Assembly: GCA_001314905.1 (NCBI GenBank)
Contig: LJZT01000015.1
Location: forward strand, 1 to 56,494
Length of the DNA: 56,494 nt
Direction of reading: 5' to 3'
Source of the DNA: Phormidium sp. OSCR
Lineage (GTDB): Bacteria; Cyanobacteriota; Cyanobacteriia; Cyanobacteriales; Geitlerinemataceae
Below the pieces are notes generated by a model. The model was not told the DNA's origin. It did no database searches and was given only the letters and a program-made list of their open reading frames with translations. The stretch's first letter is position 1. Each line of letters begins with the position of its first letter. A program made the position numbers and the translations under genes. This document shows, one piece after another, positions 35,911 through 44,197 of this stretch.

Positions 35911-38900
35911 ATGTTTTATCAGTTTTTCATCAAACGGCCCGTCTTCGCCTCCGTCTGTTCCCTACTGCTGATGCTGGTGGGACTCGTTGGCTACGGCAGT
36001 TTACCCGTCCAAGAACTTCCCAGCATCGACCCCCCCGTTGTCAGCGTCACCACCACCTATCCAGGGGCTAACCCCAGCGTCGTCGAAACCGAAGTCACCG
36101 AAATCCTCGAAGCCGAACTCAACAGCGTTGATGGCGTGCGTACCCTCACCTCCCAAAGTCGTCAAGCCGTCAGTTCCATCACCGTCCAATTTGACCTCGA
36201 CCAAGACGTTGACATTGGCGCCCAAGAAGTCCAACGCAGCATCGCCCAAGTCGTCGGACAACTCCCCGACAACGCCGACTCCCCCGTTATTCGCCGCGAA
36301 TCCGGTGACGCCGCCCCCATCATCTGGTTTGGCCTCTACGGCGAAGACGAAAGCATCACCACCCTAGAACTGAGTGACTACGCCGATCGCTTTATCGTCG
36401 ATGCCCTCGAAACCATCAACGGCGTCAGCAGTGTCATCATCGGCGGCGAACGTCGCTACGCCATGCGGCTTTGGATCGACCCGCAACGCCTCGAAGCCCG
36501 TGATCTGACCATTCTCGATGTCGAAAACGTACTGCGGCAAGAAAACGTCGAACTCCCCAGTGGACGCATCGAAGGCAACCAAAACGAATTTTCCGTGCGA
36601 ACCCTCGGCCGACTGCGGGAACCCGAAGAGTATGAAGCCCTCGTGCTGCGAACCACCAGCGACGGCAGCCAAATTCGCTTCCAAGACATTGGCTACGCCG
36701 AAATCGGTGCCGAAGATGATCGCTCCTTCGTGCGCTTTAACGGTCGCCCAGCCGTCGGGTTAGGGGTCGTTAAACTCTCGACCGCCAACACCCTCAACGT
36801 CGCCGCCGAAGCCCGGGCCAAAATGGCAGACCTCAAAGCCGACTTCCCCCCAGGGATGAATTACGAAGTCGCCGTCGATAACTCAGAATTTGTGCAACTG
36901 GCCATTGATGAAGTCTGGGGGTCTCTCTATGTTGCCGTTTTCCTCGTCATCGTCGTGATTTTCTTTTTCCTGCGCGATTGGCGAGCCACCATTGTCCCAG
37001 CCGTGACTATTCCCGTCTCGCTGATTTCAGCCTTCGGGATTATGTTTATCCTCGACTTCTCCATTAACACCCTGACCCTGTTTGCCCTAACCCTAGCCAC
37101 AGGACTGGTGGTGGACGATACCATCGTCGTCTTAGAAAACATCGTCCGCTACATCGAACAAGAAGAGATGAAACCCTATCAAGCCGCCCTCAAAGGCTTA
37201 GAAGAGGTCATCTTTGCCGTCATTGCCACCACCGTGGTTTTGGTGGCCGTGTTTCTCCCCGTCGGGTTTGCCACCGGCGTCACCGGAGAGTTATTTGCCG
37301 AATTTGCCCTCACCTTAGCTGGGTCCGTCATTGTCTCCTCCTTCGTCGCCCTGACCCTGGCCCCGAGTTTATCAGCCCGAGTCCTGAAACCTCACTCAAT
37401 GCTGCATGGCTGGATTTTTGATAAAGTCGAAGATCTCTTAACCGGCGCCGCTAACTTTTATGCCTCAAGTCTGCGGCTGGCCCTGTCTGTTAAACCCTTG
37501 GTTGTAGCTGGTTTTATTCTCTCAATTGGCCTACTGGGCATTTTATTTACCCAAATTCCCAAAGGCTTCCTACCCGACGAAGACCGGGGACAGATTTTGA
37601 CCATTGTTGATGCGCCCCAAGGGGTCAGCATTGACTATACCGACAACGTGATGCGTCAAATCGAAGCCGTCTATGCGGAAATGCCTGAAGTTCGCTATTA
37701 CTTTAGCATTGGCGCGTTTGGACGGGGCGCACCGGGTCAGGTGAATCAGGGGATTGCTTTTGTTCGCCTGCAACCCTGGTCGCAACGAGAAGAACCTCAG
37801 CAATCCCAACAAGCCCTAGTTGGACAATTGTTTGGACGCTTTTCGCAAATTCCCGACGCTTTAATTTTTCCGGTTAATCCGCCAGCGTTACCCGGCGGAG
37901 GCTTTGGTCAGCCGGTGCAATTGGTGTTACAAGGACCAAGTTTAGAGCAGTTAGCAGATATTTCCGGGGAGTTAGCCCAACGTGCCAACCAACTGCCTCA
38001 ATTGAGGAATGTCGATACGACCTTGAAATTGACTCAGCCTGAAGTGGCCGTAGAGATTGACCGTCAACAAGCCGCTAATCTCGGAATTAGCACTCAAGAC
38101 ATTTCCAATACCTTACAAATTCTTTTAGGTAGCCAGGAAATTACCAGCTTCAACCGGGAAAATCGTCGCTATGAGGTGGTGGTTCAAGCTGAGGAACAAT
38201 TCCGTTTAAGTCCTGAGAGTATTCGGGAACTTTCTCTACGAACCAGTGAGGGACAGTTAGTGCCGCTGAGTAATTTAGTACGTCTGGCAAAAACGACAAC
38301 TCCCCCGCAAATTGAGCATTATCAGCGTTTTCGTTCAGCCACCATTGAAGGAAGTCCCGCTCCTGGGTATAGCTTAGGAGAGGCGATTACGGCGTTACAA
38401 GAGTTGGCCGATGAGATTGCCCCTGACGGGGTGACGACGGCGTTGGCGGGGGAATCTTTGGAGTTTGCTGAAGCCGGGGAGGCGACGGCCTTTATTTTTG
38501 GTTTAGCCATGGCCTTTATTTTCTTGGTCTTATCGGCTCAGTTTGAGAGTTATTTAGACCCGATTGTGGTTTTGTTAACGGTTCCTTTGTCTCTGGTTGG
38601 GGCGTTGGGTGCGTTGATGCTCTTTGGTTTAGAGTTGAATATCTATAGTCAAATTGGCTTGATTATGTTGATTGGTCTAGCCACTAAGAATGCCATTTTG
38701 ATTGTGGAGTTTGCTAATCAAAAACGAGAGGAAGGACTCTCGATTTATCGGGCGGTGATTGAGGCGGGGCGGATTCGGTTCCGTCCCATTTTGATGACGG
38801 CATTTTCGACTATTTTTGGTTTAATGCCATTGGCATTTGCCAGCGGAGCTGGGGCGATTAGTCGGGTCTCGATTGGGATGTCTGTGGTGGGCGGGATGTT

Positions 38901-39006
38901 GGTTTCGACGCTCTTGAGTCTCTATGTGATTCCGGTTTTTTATGTACTCGTGAATGGGGTGCAGAAGAAGATGGTTCGCAATTTGCATTTGGAGCCGGAA
39001 CATTGA
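35911..39006 (+). CDS. RND efflux pump, HAE1 (AcrB-like) permease
   Basis: 1031 residues, full length. It starts MFYQFFIKRPVFASVCSLLL, the standard HAE1 N-terminus. Proton-relay Asp402-Asp403 in TM4 (GLVVDDTIVVLENIVRYIE) and the matching GLATKNAILIVEFANQKREE in TM10-11 are intact, as are the two large periplasmic loops. It exports hydrophobic or amphiphilic compounds with the proton gradient, together with the adaptor upstream. The third-position base use drops in G+C from about 37.5 kb on, but the frame is continuous. Confidence 0.96.
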   Translation: MFYQFFIKRPVFASVCSLLLMLVGLVGYGSLPVQELPSIDPPVVSVTTTYPGANPSVVETEVTEILEAELNSVDGVRTLTSQSRQAVSSITVQFDLDQDVDIGAQEVQRSIAQVVGQLPDNADSPVIRRESGDAAPIIWFGLYGEDESITTLELSDYADRFIVDALETINGVSSVIIGGERRYAMRLWIDPQRLEARDLTILDVENVLRQENVELPSGRIEGNQNEFSVRTLGRLREPEEYEALVLRTTSDGSQIRFQDIGYAEIGAEDDRSFVRFNGRPAVGLGVVKLSTANTLNVAAEARAKMADLKADFPPGMNYEVAVDNSEFVQLAIDEVWGSLYVAVFLVIVVIFFFLRDWRATIVPAVTIPVSLISAFGIMFILDFSINTLTLFALTLATGLVVDDTIVVLENIVRYIEQEEMKPYQAALKGLEEVIFAVIATTVVLVAVFLPVGFATGVTGELFAEFALTLAGSVIVSSFVALTLAPSLSARVLKPHSMLHGWIFDKVEDLLTGAANFYASSLRLALSVKPLVVAGFILSIGLLGILFTQIPKGFLPDEDRGQILTIVDAPQGVSIDYTDNVMRQIEAVYAEMPEVRYYFSIGAFGRGAPGQVNQGIAFVRLQPWSQREEPQQSQQALVGQLFGRFSQIPDALIFPVNPPALPGGGFGQPVQLVLQGPSLEQLADISGELAQRANQLPQLRNVDTTLKLTQPEVAVEIDRQQAANLGISTQDISNTLQILLGSQEITSFNRENRRYEVVVQAEEQFRLSPESIRELSLRTSEGQLVPLSNLVRLAKTTTPPQIEHYQRFRSATIEGSPAPGYSLGEAITALQELADEIAPDGVTTALAGESLEFAEAGEATAFIFGLAMAFIFLVLSAQFESYLDPIVVLLTVPLSLVGALGALMLFGLELNIYSQIGLIMLIGLATKNAILIVEFANQKREEGLSIYRAVIEAGRIRFRPILMTAFSTIFGLMPLAFASGAGAISRVSIGMSVVGGMLVSTLLSLYVIPVFYVLVNGVQKKMVRNLHLEPEH

Positions 39007-39049
39007 GTTTTGGGGATTGATAAATGTGGGGTGGTTAGGTTTTATGTTA

Positions 39050-39098
39050 ACCCCAAAAAATGTCGTTCCGACATTTTTTACTCTGACTTTTTTGGGGT
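39050..39098 (+). terminator. Strong terminator after the RND operon (nested hairpins)
   Basis: Inner hairpin AAAAAATGTCG / CGACATTTTTT (39055-39065 and 39069-39079) with a 3-base loop and T run; outer arms ACCCCAAAAAA (39050-39060) and TTTTTTGGGGT (39087-39097) can form an alternative hairpin. The symmetric A and T tracts allow use in both directions. Confidence 0.8.
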
Positions 39099-39122
39099 CA
39101 ATGCAATAAATTACACTCGACT

Positions 39123-39149
39123 TAATTTGAGGCAAAAAATGTGCCGGCG
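39123..39149. repeat. 27-bp direct repeat, left copy (duplicate of ruvC 3' end)
   Basis: Perfect copy of 39831-39857. It repeats the last codons and part of the stop of ruvC but is detached from that gene, lying beyond the higBA pair. The two copies start 708 bp apart. Confidence 0.95.
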
Positions 39150-39177
39150 GTTAGCCGCGTCCGAGTTGAACCGGTTG

Positions 39178-39483
39178 TTATGTGACTTCCAGGGATTCGC
39201 TGTTGACAAGGCGTTTCACTTGCAGGTCTTTGCGATGCTGTTCAGCATTCCAAAGATCATACTGGATTTGCTGGTTTAGCCAACTTTCCGCTGTGGTGTC
39301 AAATGCAATGGATAAGCGAACTGCCATTTCTGGGCTGATCCCAGCACGCTGATTCAGGATGGCACTCAGTGTCTTACGACTGACACCCAAGGCTTTAGCG
39401 GTGTCGGTGACTGAAAGGCCAAGTGGCTCAAGACAAAGCTCTCGAATCACTTCACCTGGATGTGGAGGGTTGTGCATAAGCAT
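39178..39483 (-). CDS. higA: HigA-family antitoxin
   Basis: 101 residues. [20 protein letters not shown] and [20 protein letters not shown] form the XRE-type helix-turn-helix of HigA, followed by [14 protein letters not shown] and the conserved [14 protein letters not shown]. It lies nine bases after higB (toxin first, the usual HigBA order). The pair is bracketed by 27-bp direct repeats that copy the ruvC 3' end. Confidence 0.94.
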   Translation of the reverse strand: MLMHNPPHPGEVIRELCLEPLGLSVTDTAKALGVSRKTLSAILNQRAGISPEMAVRLSIAFDTTAESWLNQQIQYDLWNAEQHRKDLQVKRLVNSESLEVT

Positions 39484-39492
39484 AGCGACACC

Positions 39493-39771
39493 TCAATGAT
39501 AGTCCTCATAATTCACGACTTCGGCATCCTGACCTTCGAAGCGGAAGGTAACACGCCAATTTTTACTGACATCGACTGCCCACATACCAGACCGATTTCC
39601 CTTCAGTTCGTGAAGCCGGAGTCCCGGAAGATTCATATCCTGAGGCTGCCTGGCAGCATGGAGCCGACCGAGTATGAGACGGAGTCTTTTCACATGAGAT
39701 GCCTGAATTCCAGAGACACTTCCCGTCTCGAAGAAGCGTCTGAGACCTTTATGCTTGAAACTCCGAATCAT
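39493..39771 (-). CDS. higB: HigB-family toxin (RelE/ParE fold)
   Basis: 92 residues. MIRSFKHKGLRRFFETGSVS, LRLILGRLHAARQPQDMNLP, and LHELKGNRSGMWAVDVSKNW then RVTFRF are the conserved HigB blocks. HigB is a ribosome-dependent mRNA endonuclease. First gene of a two-gene operon with higA; the promoter should lie in the 60 bases before the right 27-bp repeat. Confidence 0.94.
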   Translation of the reverse strand: MIRSFKHKGLRRFFETGSVSGIQASHVKRLRLILGRLHAARQPQDMNLPGLRLHELKGNRSGMWAVDVSKNWRVTFRFEGQDAEVVNYEDYH

Positions 39772-39829
39772 ACGCTAGATTGTAACCCGTACTGTTGCAG
39801 GTGTCAATTTCATCCGCCATTTATTTGAC

Positions 39830-40318
39830 CTAATTTGAGGCAAAAAATGTGCCGGCGATCGCCACCGCCAACGCATCAGCTGCATCGTCAGGTTTGGGGA
39901 TTGTATCTAAGTCCAATTCCCGCGCGACAGCTTCCTGAACTTCCAATTTAGAGGCGTTTCCATACCCCGTTAATGACTGTTTTACTTGGCCGGGAGTCAG
40001 TTCAATTAAGGGTAGGTTATGTTGAGCTAAGACTAACATCATAACCCCTCGGGCTTGGGCCACCATAATCAAATTGCTCATACGATAGAAAAAGAGCTTT
40101 TCAACGACTACCATCTGCGGGGAAAACTGCTCACATAAAGCGTGTAAATCCTCATAAATGGTCTGGAGGCGATCGCCAATCGGTTGTTTAGCTGGGGTTT
40201 GGATAATGCCAAAATCAAGGGGTTTGAGGCGATCGCCCCCATCAGAGACGATCGCCCCAAACCCCAAACGCGCCAACCCTGGATCGAGTCCTAATATACG
40301 TGGGTTAGCGGCTGTCAT
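39830..40318 (-). CDS. ruvC: Holliday junction resolvase RuvC
   Basis: 162 residues from ATG 40318 ([14 protein letters not shown]); a TTG at 40333 would lie almost on the chlI stop. Catalytic acids are visible in [26 protein letters not shown] and [13 protein letters not shown]. RuvC cuts Holliday junctions in recombination and repair. It starts 15 bases after chlI. Its 3' end is the right copy of the 27-bp repeat around higBA. Confidence 0.96.
   Translation of the reverse strand: MTAANPRILGLDPGLARLGFGAIVSDGGDRLKPLDFGIIQTPAKQPIGDRLQTIYEDLHALCEQFSPQMVVVEKLFFYRMSNLIMVAQARGVMMLVLAQHNLPLIELTPGQVKQSLTGYGNASKLEVQEAVARELDLDTIPKPDDAADALAVAIAGTFFASN
39831..39857. repeat. 27-bp direct repeat, right copy (ruvC 3' end)
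   Basis: Identical to 39123-39149. It encodes the ruvC C-terminus (AGTFFASN) and two bases of its stop codon. Confidence 0.95.
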
Positions 40319-40333
40319 CGAGCGTTCAGCCAA

Positions 40334-41425
40334 TTAGTTTTCATCCAGAGGAATCCCGAACACCTCGGAAAACACCTTCTGAACCTTAGTCCCCGAGTCA
40401 ATGGTTTCCATAGGATCTTTGCGTAGGCGGTGACGCAAACAGAGGGTAATAATGCGGCTGATATCATCCACCGTCACCTCGGTGCGTCCCTCAAACGCGG
40501 CTAAGGCTTTGGCGGCGCGGTTGGTGACAATATCCCCCCGCAAGCCATCGACATCGAGTTCGGCACAGACTTGAGAAATCTGAACCCGCAACTCATGGTT
40601 AATCTCAACGGAAGGTAACAGGCTTTGGGCTTGCAGCAATCTCTCCTGTAACTCCTGTTGCGTCTCGTGGTGGTCGCTGAGATAGTCTTGGGGGTTGCGA
40701 TCGAACTGCGATCGCTCCTCGACGATTTTCACCCGCAACTCCGGATCGCGCACAGTGCGAATTTCGGCGTGCATCCCAAACCGGTCTAATAACTGGGGTC
40801 GTAATTCCCCTTCCTCGGGGTTCCCGGACCCAACTAGCACGAAACTAGCGGGGTGGCGAATGGAAATTCCTTCCCGTTCGACGGTATTCCAACCCGAGGC
40901 GGCCGAGTCAAGGAGTACATCCACCAAATGGTCATCGAGGAGGTTGACCTCATCGACATAGAGGATGCCCCGATTGGCTTTGGCTAACAGTCCCGGTTCA
41001 AAGGCTTTTACCCCTTCCGAGAGGGCTTTTTCAATATCAATGGTTCCACAAACCCGGTCTTCCGTCGCCCCGAGGGGTAAGTCAATCATGGTGACCTTTT
41101 TCTTGGCCACGGGGAGGGTTTCGCCGCGAGTGAGGCGATCGCGCACCTCATCACTCATCAATTCAGGATTATGAGGGTCACTGCTAAAGGGATCATCGGC
41201 GACTACCTCCATTTCCGGGAGTAAGTCCGCCAACGCCCGAATTGTGGTGGATTTTCCGGTTCCGCGATCGCCCATAATCATCACCCCACCCACTTTCGGG
41301 TCGATGACATTGAGCAACAGAGCAAGTTTCATTTCCTCTTGTCCCACAATCGCCGTAAAGGGAAACACGGCACGGCGACGGGGCTGAGTCGAGACAATCG
41401 GAGTAGCGTCGGCAGTTACAGTCAT
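40334..41425 (-). CDS. chlI: Magnesium chelatase subunit I
   Basis: 363 residues, usual length. AAA+ ATPase with P-loop GDRGTGKST (52-60), Walker [21 protein letters not shown], and the ChlI insertion [20 protein letters not shown]. It forms hexamers that power Mg insertion with ChlD and ChlH. ruvC follows 15 bases downstream. The ATG at 41425 gives the standard start ([20 protein letters not shown]). Confidence 0.97.
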   Translation of the reverse strand: MTVTADATPIVSTQPRRRAVFPFTAIVGQEEMKLALLLNVIDPKVGGVMIMGDRGTGKSTTIRALADLLPEMEVVADDPFSSDPHNPELMSDEVRDRLTRGETLPVAKKKVTMIDLPLGATEDRVCGTIDIEKALSEGVKAFEPGLLAKANRGILYVDEVNLLDDHLVDVLLDSAASGWNTVEREGISIRHPASFVLVGSGNPEEGELRPQLLDRFGMHAEIRTVRDPELRVKIVEERSQFDRNPQDYLSDHHETQQELQERLLQAQSLLPSVEINHELRVQISQVCAELDVDGLRGDIVTNRAAKALAAFEGRTEVTVDDISRIITLCLRHRLRKDPMETIDSGTKVQKVFSEVFGIPLDEN

Positions 41426-41550
41426 GCGAGTTTAAAGATAGTGTTCGCGTCGGTGTTGAGTTAAAAATTGAGGCTATTGATAGCGGTGATGAGGGACTCT
41501 CAACGACACCCATCACGTTGGGGGATTGCCAAAAAATAACCATCCTCCAT

Positions 41551-41618
41551 TGTACCCCGAGCTGTTGTACCCCGAGCTGTTGTACCCCGAGCTGTTGTAC
41601 CCCGAGCTGTTGTACCCC
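41551..41618. repeat. 15-bp tandem repeat between pfkA and chlI
   Basis: Four perfect copies of TGTACCCCGAGCTGT and a partial fifth, touching the pfkA stop. Each unit includes GAGCT, so neighbouring units can pair only weakly; it is not an obvious terminator. Unit length differs from the heptamer STRRs elsewhere. Confidence 0.95.
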
Positions 41619-42736
41619 TAGGGTCTAACCAAGTCTGCTGAGCCCAACCGAGCCGGGACCTGCAACTCACCGACATAGATTCCCAAAGCTTGGGCGGTTT
41701 GCACCAAATCCCCTTCCGGCGTAATTAGACGGGGGCTACGGGCGCAAACTTCATCGAGAGAAACCGATCGCACCCGGCCATTTTGCCAAACCACCATCTG
41801 ACCGAACTGTTCCTGGGCCACCAAATCCACCGCCCCCTTACCTAACACCGAGGCCAGAACTCGGTCAAAGGCTGAGGGAATCCCCCCTCGCTGCACATGA
41901 CCCAAGACACTGACACGCGCCTCGATGCCATTATCGGTGCAGCGACAAATTTGTTCCGTGACATATTCCCCAATCCCCCGCAAGCGAATTTCACCCTGAG
42001 CGTCGCGATATTCCCGAGATTCCCCGGAGAGGGTTTTTGCCCCTTCGGCCACTAAGACAATGGCGAATTTGTGACCCCAGCGATCGCGCAACTCACTAAT
42101 TTGACGACAAACGCCTTTTATGGTATAGGGGATTTCCGGCATCAGGATCACATCGGCCCCCCCAGCAATCCCCCCATGTAAGGCTAGATGGCCGGCGGTG
42201 CGGCCCATGGTTTCTAGGACCATGACGCGATCGTGACTCGCGGCGGTATAACTGAGTTTATGCAGGGCATCAACGAGGGTATTGACGGCCGTATCAAAGC
42301 CAATCGACGATTCCGTCAACGCCACGTCATTGTCAATGGTTTTGGGAATCCCAACTAGGTTCCAATTTCCCTGACGGGCCAGTTGAGAGAGAATCGCCAA
42401 ACTTCCGTCACCGCCAATACTAATCAGGGCATCGAGTTCTAGGGCGTGATAGCCGGCAATAATCTCCTCAGCCCGAGCCTCCGTCGGGCCTCGGTTAATT
42501 GACCCCAGAATCGTTCCGCCTGTGCTTAACATCGGGTCAATGCCCCGCATATCCAAGCCATGCACATTCAGGGCAACCGCTTTACGTTCAAGGAGTCCTT
42601 CTGTAGCGTAAGGAATCCCCAACACGTCCCAGCCATAACTGAGAGTGGCATGGCTGACAACGGCTCGGATGGCGGCATTGAGCCCAGGACAATCACCGCC
42701 ACTGGTTAAGATTCCAAGGCGTTTCGGTGTGTTCAT
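41618..42736 (-). CDS. pfkA: 6-phosphofructokinase
   Basis: 372 residues. ILTSGGDCPGLNAAIRAVV, SIGGDGSLAIL, GIPKTIDNDVALTESSIGFD, ETMGRTAGHLAL and GHVQRGGIPSAFDR are the PFK substrate and nucleotide blocks. Gly in GGDGS favours ATP as donor, while Lys in PKTIDND is a feature of PPi or mixed-type (group III) enzymes, so donor use cannot be fixed by eye. It makes fructose 1,6-bisphosphate in glycolysis. Start ATG 42736 (MNTPKRLGILTSGG). Confidence 0.95.
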   Translation of the reverse strand: MNTPKRLGILTSGGDCPGLNAAIRAVVSHATLSYGWDVLGIPYATEGLLERKAVALNVHGLDMRGIDPMLSTGGTILGSINRGPTEARAEEIIAGYHALELDALISIGGDGSLAILSQLARQGNWNLVGIPKTIDNDVALTESSIGFDTAVNTLVDALHKLSYTAASHDRVMVLETMGRTAGHLALHGGIAGGADVILMPEIPYTIKGVCRQISELRDRWGHKFAIVLVAEGAKTLSGESREYRDAQGEIRLRGIGEYVTEQICRCTDNGIEARVSVLGHVQRGGIPSAFDRVLASVLGKGAVDLVAQEQFGQMVVWQNGRVRSVSLDEVCARSPRLITPEGDLVQTAQALGIYVGELQVPARLGSADLVRP

Positions 42737-43095
42737 GATCTGTTGTTAAACCTCGTGGGAGACGCAGCCCAGGCCTGTTCTTACTTTAAAATAAATTCCT
42801 AAATTTTGGTGATTTATCTGTCTTTTGTTTAGACTTCTTTAGAATTGATTACTTTGTCAGTAACGTTATCTTATGGGCTTGACAAAAATACCAAAATGTT
42901 GTTGAAACCAGAGTCACTTCCAAAACGAGGTTCGTCCGGGTAGAGAAACCCGGTTTCTGGATGCGTCGAGGTCTGGGAGACCAGAAACTGGGGTAGAGAA
43001 ATCGGGTTTTTTGATAGAATCTCGGTCATTTCAGCCAACTTGTTAGAGAAACCGGTTTCTTGGAAGTCGTCTTTGCAATCAAGCCAATACATTAG
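42737..43095. other. Intergenic stretch with palindromic GGTTTCT repeats
   Basis: No gene. Three or four related copies of the dispersed palindrome occur: AGAAACC-C-GGTTTCT at 42944-42958, a decayed AGAAATCGGGTTTTTT copy near 42985, and AGAAACC-GGTTTCT near 43047-43060, plus AGACCAGAAACTGGGG between them. The first part (42737-42880) is AT-rich and would hold the pfkA promoter. Confidence 0.65.
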
Positions 43096-43467
43096 CTAGT
43101 CTTTATCAATTCGATTTTCTAAGTTTTGAATACAAGTTTTTACTTGAGCTTTTAAGTCTGGTAATTTATCGCGATTGTGTATAATATTCCAGACGGTTTC
43201 TAAATCAATTGCCCAATAATGATGAGCAAGAATATTTCTCAAGTCTGTAATATCCCGCCAAGGGACTGAAGGATACTGATTTTTGAATTCATCAGGGAGT
43301 TTATTGGCTGCCTCACCAATAATTTCTAGTTCACGCAGAACAGCCATTTGTACTGTTCGATTGGTTAAAAACACTTGTTTTCCCTGTTGAATATGAATCG
43401 CGATCGCCTCAATAGATTCTTTAATGTGATAAAGAAAGAATAGGGGATATCTAGGCTTCTTATTCAT
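43096..43467 (-). CDS. hepT: HepT-like HEPN ribonuclease toxin (DUF86)
   Basis: 123 residues. The catalytic RX4HXY motif is present as RNILAHHY (near 77-84), preceded by VLRELEIIGEAANKLPDEF, which is characteristic of DUF86/HepT. HepT cuts tRNA and is silenced by AMPylation of the Tyr in this motif by MntA. It overlaps the 3' end of mntA by four bases. The pair appears intact. Confidence 0.92.
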   Translation of the reverse strand: MNKKPRYPLFFLYHIKESIEAIAIHIQQGKQVFLTNRTVQMAVLRELEIIGEAANKLPDEFKNQYPSVPWRDITDLRNILAHHYWAIDLETVWNIIHNRDKLPDLKAQVKTCIQNLENRIDKD

Positions 43468-43751
43468 AGGGGGATTGCTGAAGACAAAACTTCCTGTTTT
43501 ATGGTATGATGTAAGGCGGTGCTATGCACAATATCAACATCACAGTTCAGTAGTTCTTGCAATGCTCTTTGTAAGCGAATAACATCAAATAAATCTTGTT
43601 CTGGATTAGGGTCGATCAAAAAATCAATGTCACTATTTTCGGTATTTTCACCTTTAGCAACTGAACCAAATACTCTGATATTAGTAGAGTGATATTTTTC
43701 GGCTAATTTTACAATGTGAGAGCGGTGTTGTTTTAATTGCTGTAAGTTCAT
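43464..43751 (-). CDS. mntA: MntA-like nucleotidyltransferase antitoxin
   Basis: 95 residues. FGSVAKGENTENSDIDFLI carries GSx10DxD, and CDVDIVHS supplies the third acidic residue (CDVDIV), so unlike the two other MNT genes in the window this one has the full catalytic set. It should AMPylate and neutralise HepT, whose start it overlaps by four bases. Confidence 0.92.
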   Translation of the reverse strand: MNLQQLKQHRSHIVKLAEKYHSTNIRVFGSVAKGENTENSDIDFLIDPNPEQDLFDVIRLQRALQELLNCDVDIVHSTALHHTIKQEVLSSAIPL

Positions 43752-44175
43752 GGTAAATAACCTCGATGGATTGGGTCAGTTAATTAATTTTCTTGAGTAT
43801 TATTTTGATGAATTTTGCAATTTTTGCGTGTTTTTTAGATAGCACTGTGTGGTTAAATTGAGCAATTAAATTTAGCAATTTTAGAGGCAACTTGAATAAT
43901 CATGTCTATTGTTTGTCAAGATTGCGCTAAATATCGTATTCTGATCATAGCAAATTGCGATCGTTTCTGCAATCGGAAATTGTAACGCTTTAGCCAGCGA
44001 TCGCCCCCTAGGAAAATAAGAGAGCGATCGCATGAATGGAAATCCCAAAAACCAGGTTTCTTTAAAATACCATCGAGCCAGCCTTTGGAATACCCACTCC
44101 CTGACTCAACGAAGGGGGATATTGGGATATCATCACCGACACGCAGGAACGGAACTGGACTCCTCTGTGACACGC
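43752..44175. other. Intergenic region, no gene recognised
   Basis: 424 bp between mntA and the 3' end of the formylglycine-fold gene. AT-rich near mntA (its promoter side), with two HIP1-like sites near 44.0 kb and a decayed CCAGGTTTCTTTA repeat. I looked here for a DGR template repeat or reverse transcriptase fragment, since this is where one would sit, and saw none. Confidence 0.6.
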
Positions 44176-44197
44176 TTGTTGAATGGGAATTCAACAA
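44176..44197 (-). promoter_or_regulatory. 9-bp stem hairpin directly after the variable gene (DGR-type target hairpin)
   Basis: Perfect arms TTGTTGAAT and ATTCAACAA with a 4-base loop (GGGA on the plus strand, TCCC on the gene's strand), touching the stop codon at 44198-44200. DGR target genes carry such a stem with a tetraloop just downstream of the variable region, where it aids retrohoming. A terminator role is less likely, as no T run follows. Confidence 0.65.

Noticed and set aside
34401-36261. Minus-strand frames opposite the RND adaptor and pump genes
   Set aside because: Shadows of high-G+C codons in strongly supported plus-strand genes.
43752-44175. A DGR template repeat or reverse transcriptase next to the variable gene
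   Set aside because: No second copy of the variable region and no reverse-transcriptase motif (such as YxDD in a long frame) was seen; an open minus-strand frame here has no recognisable content.
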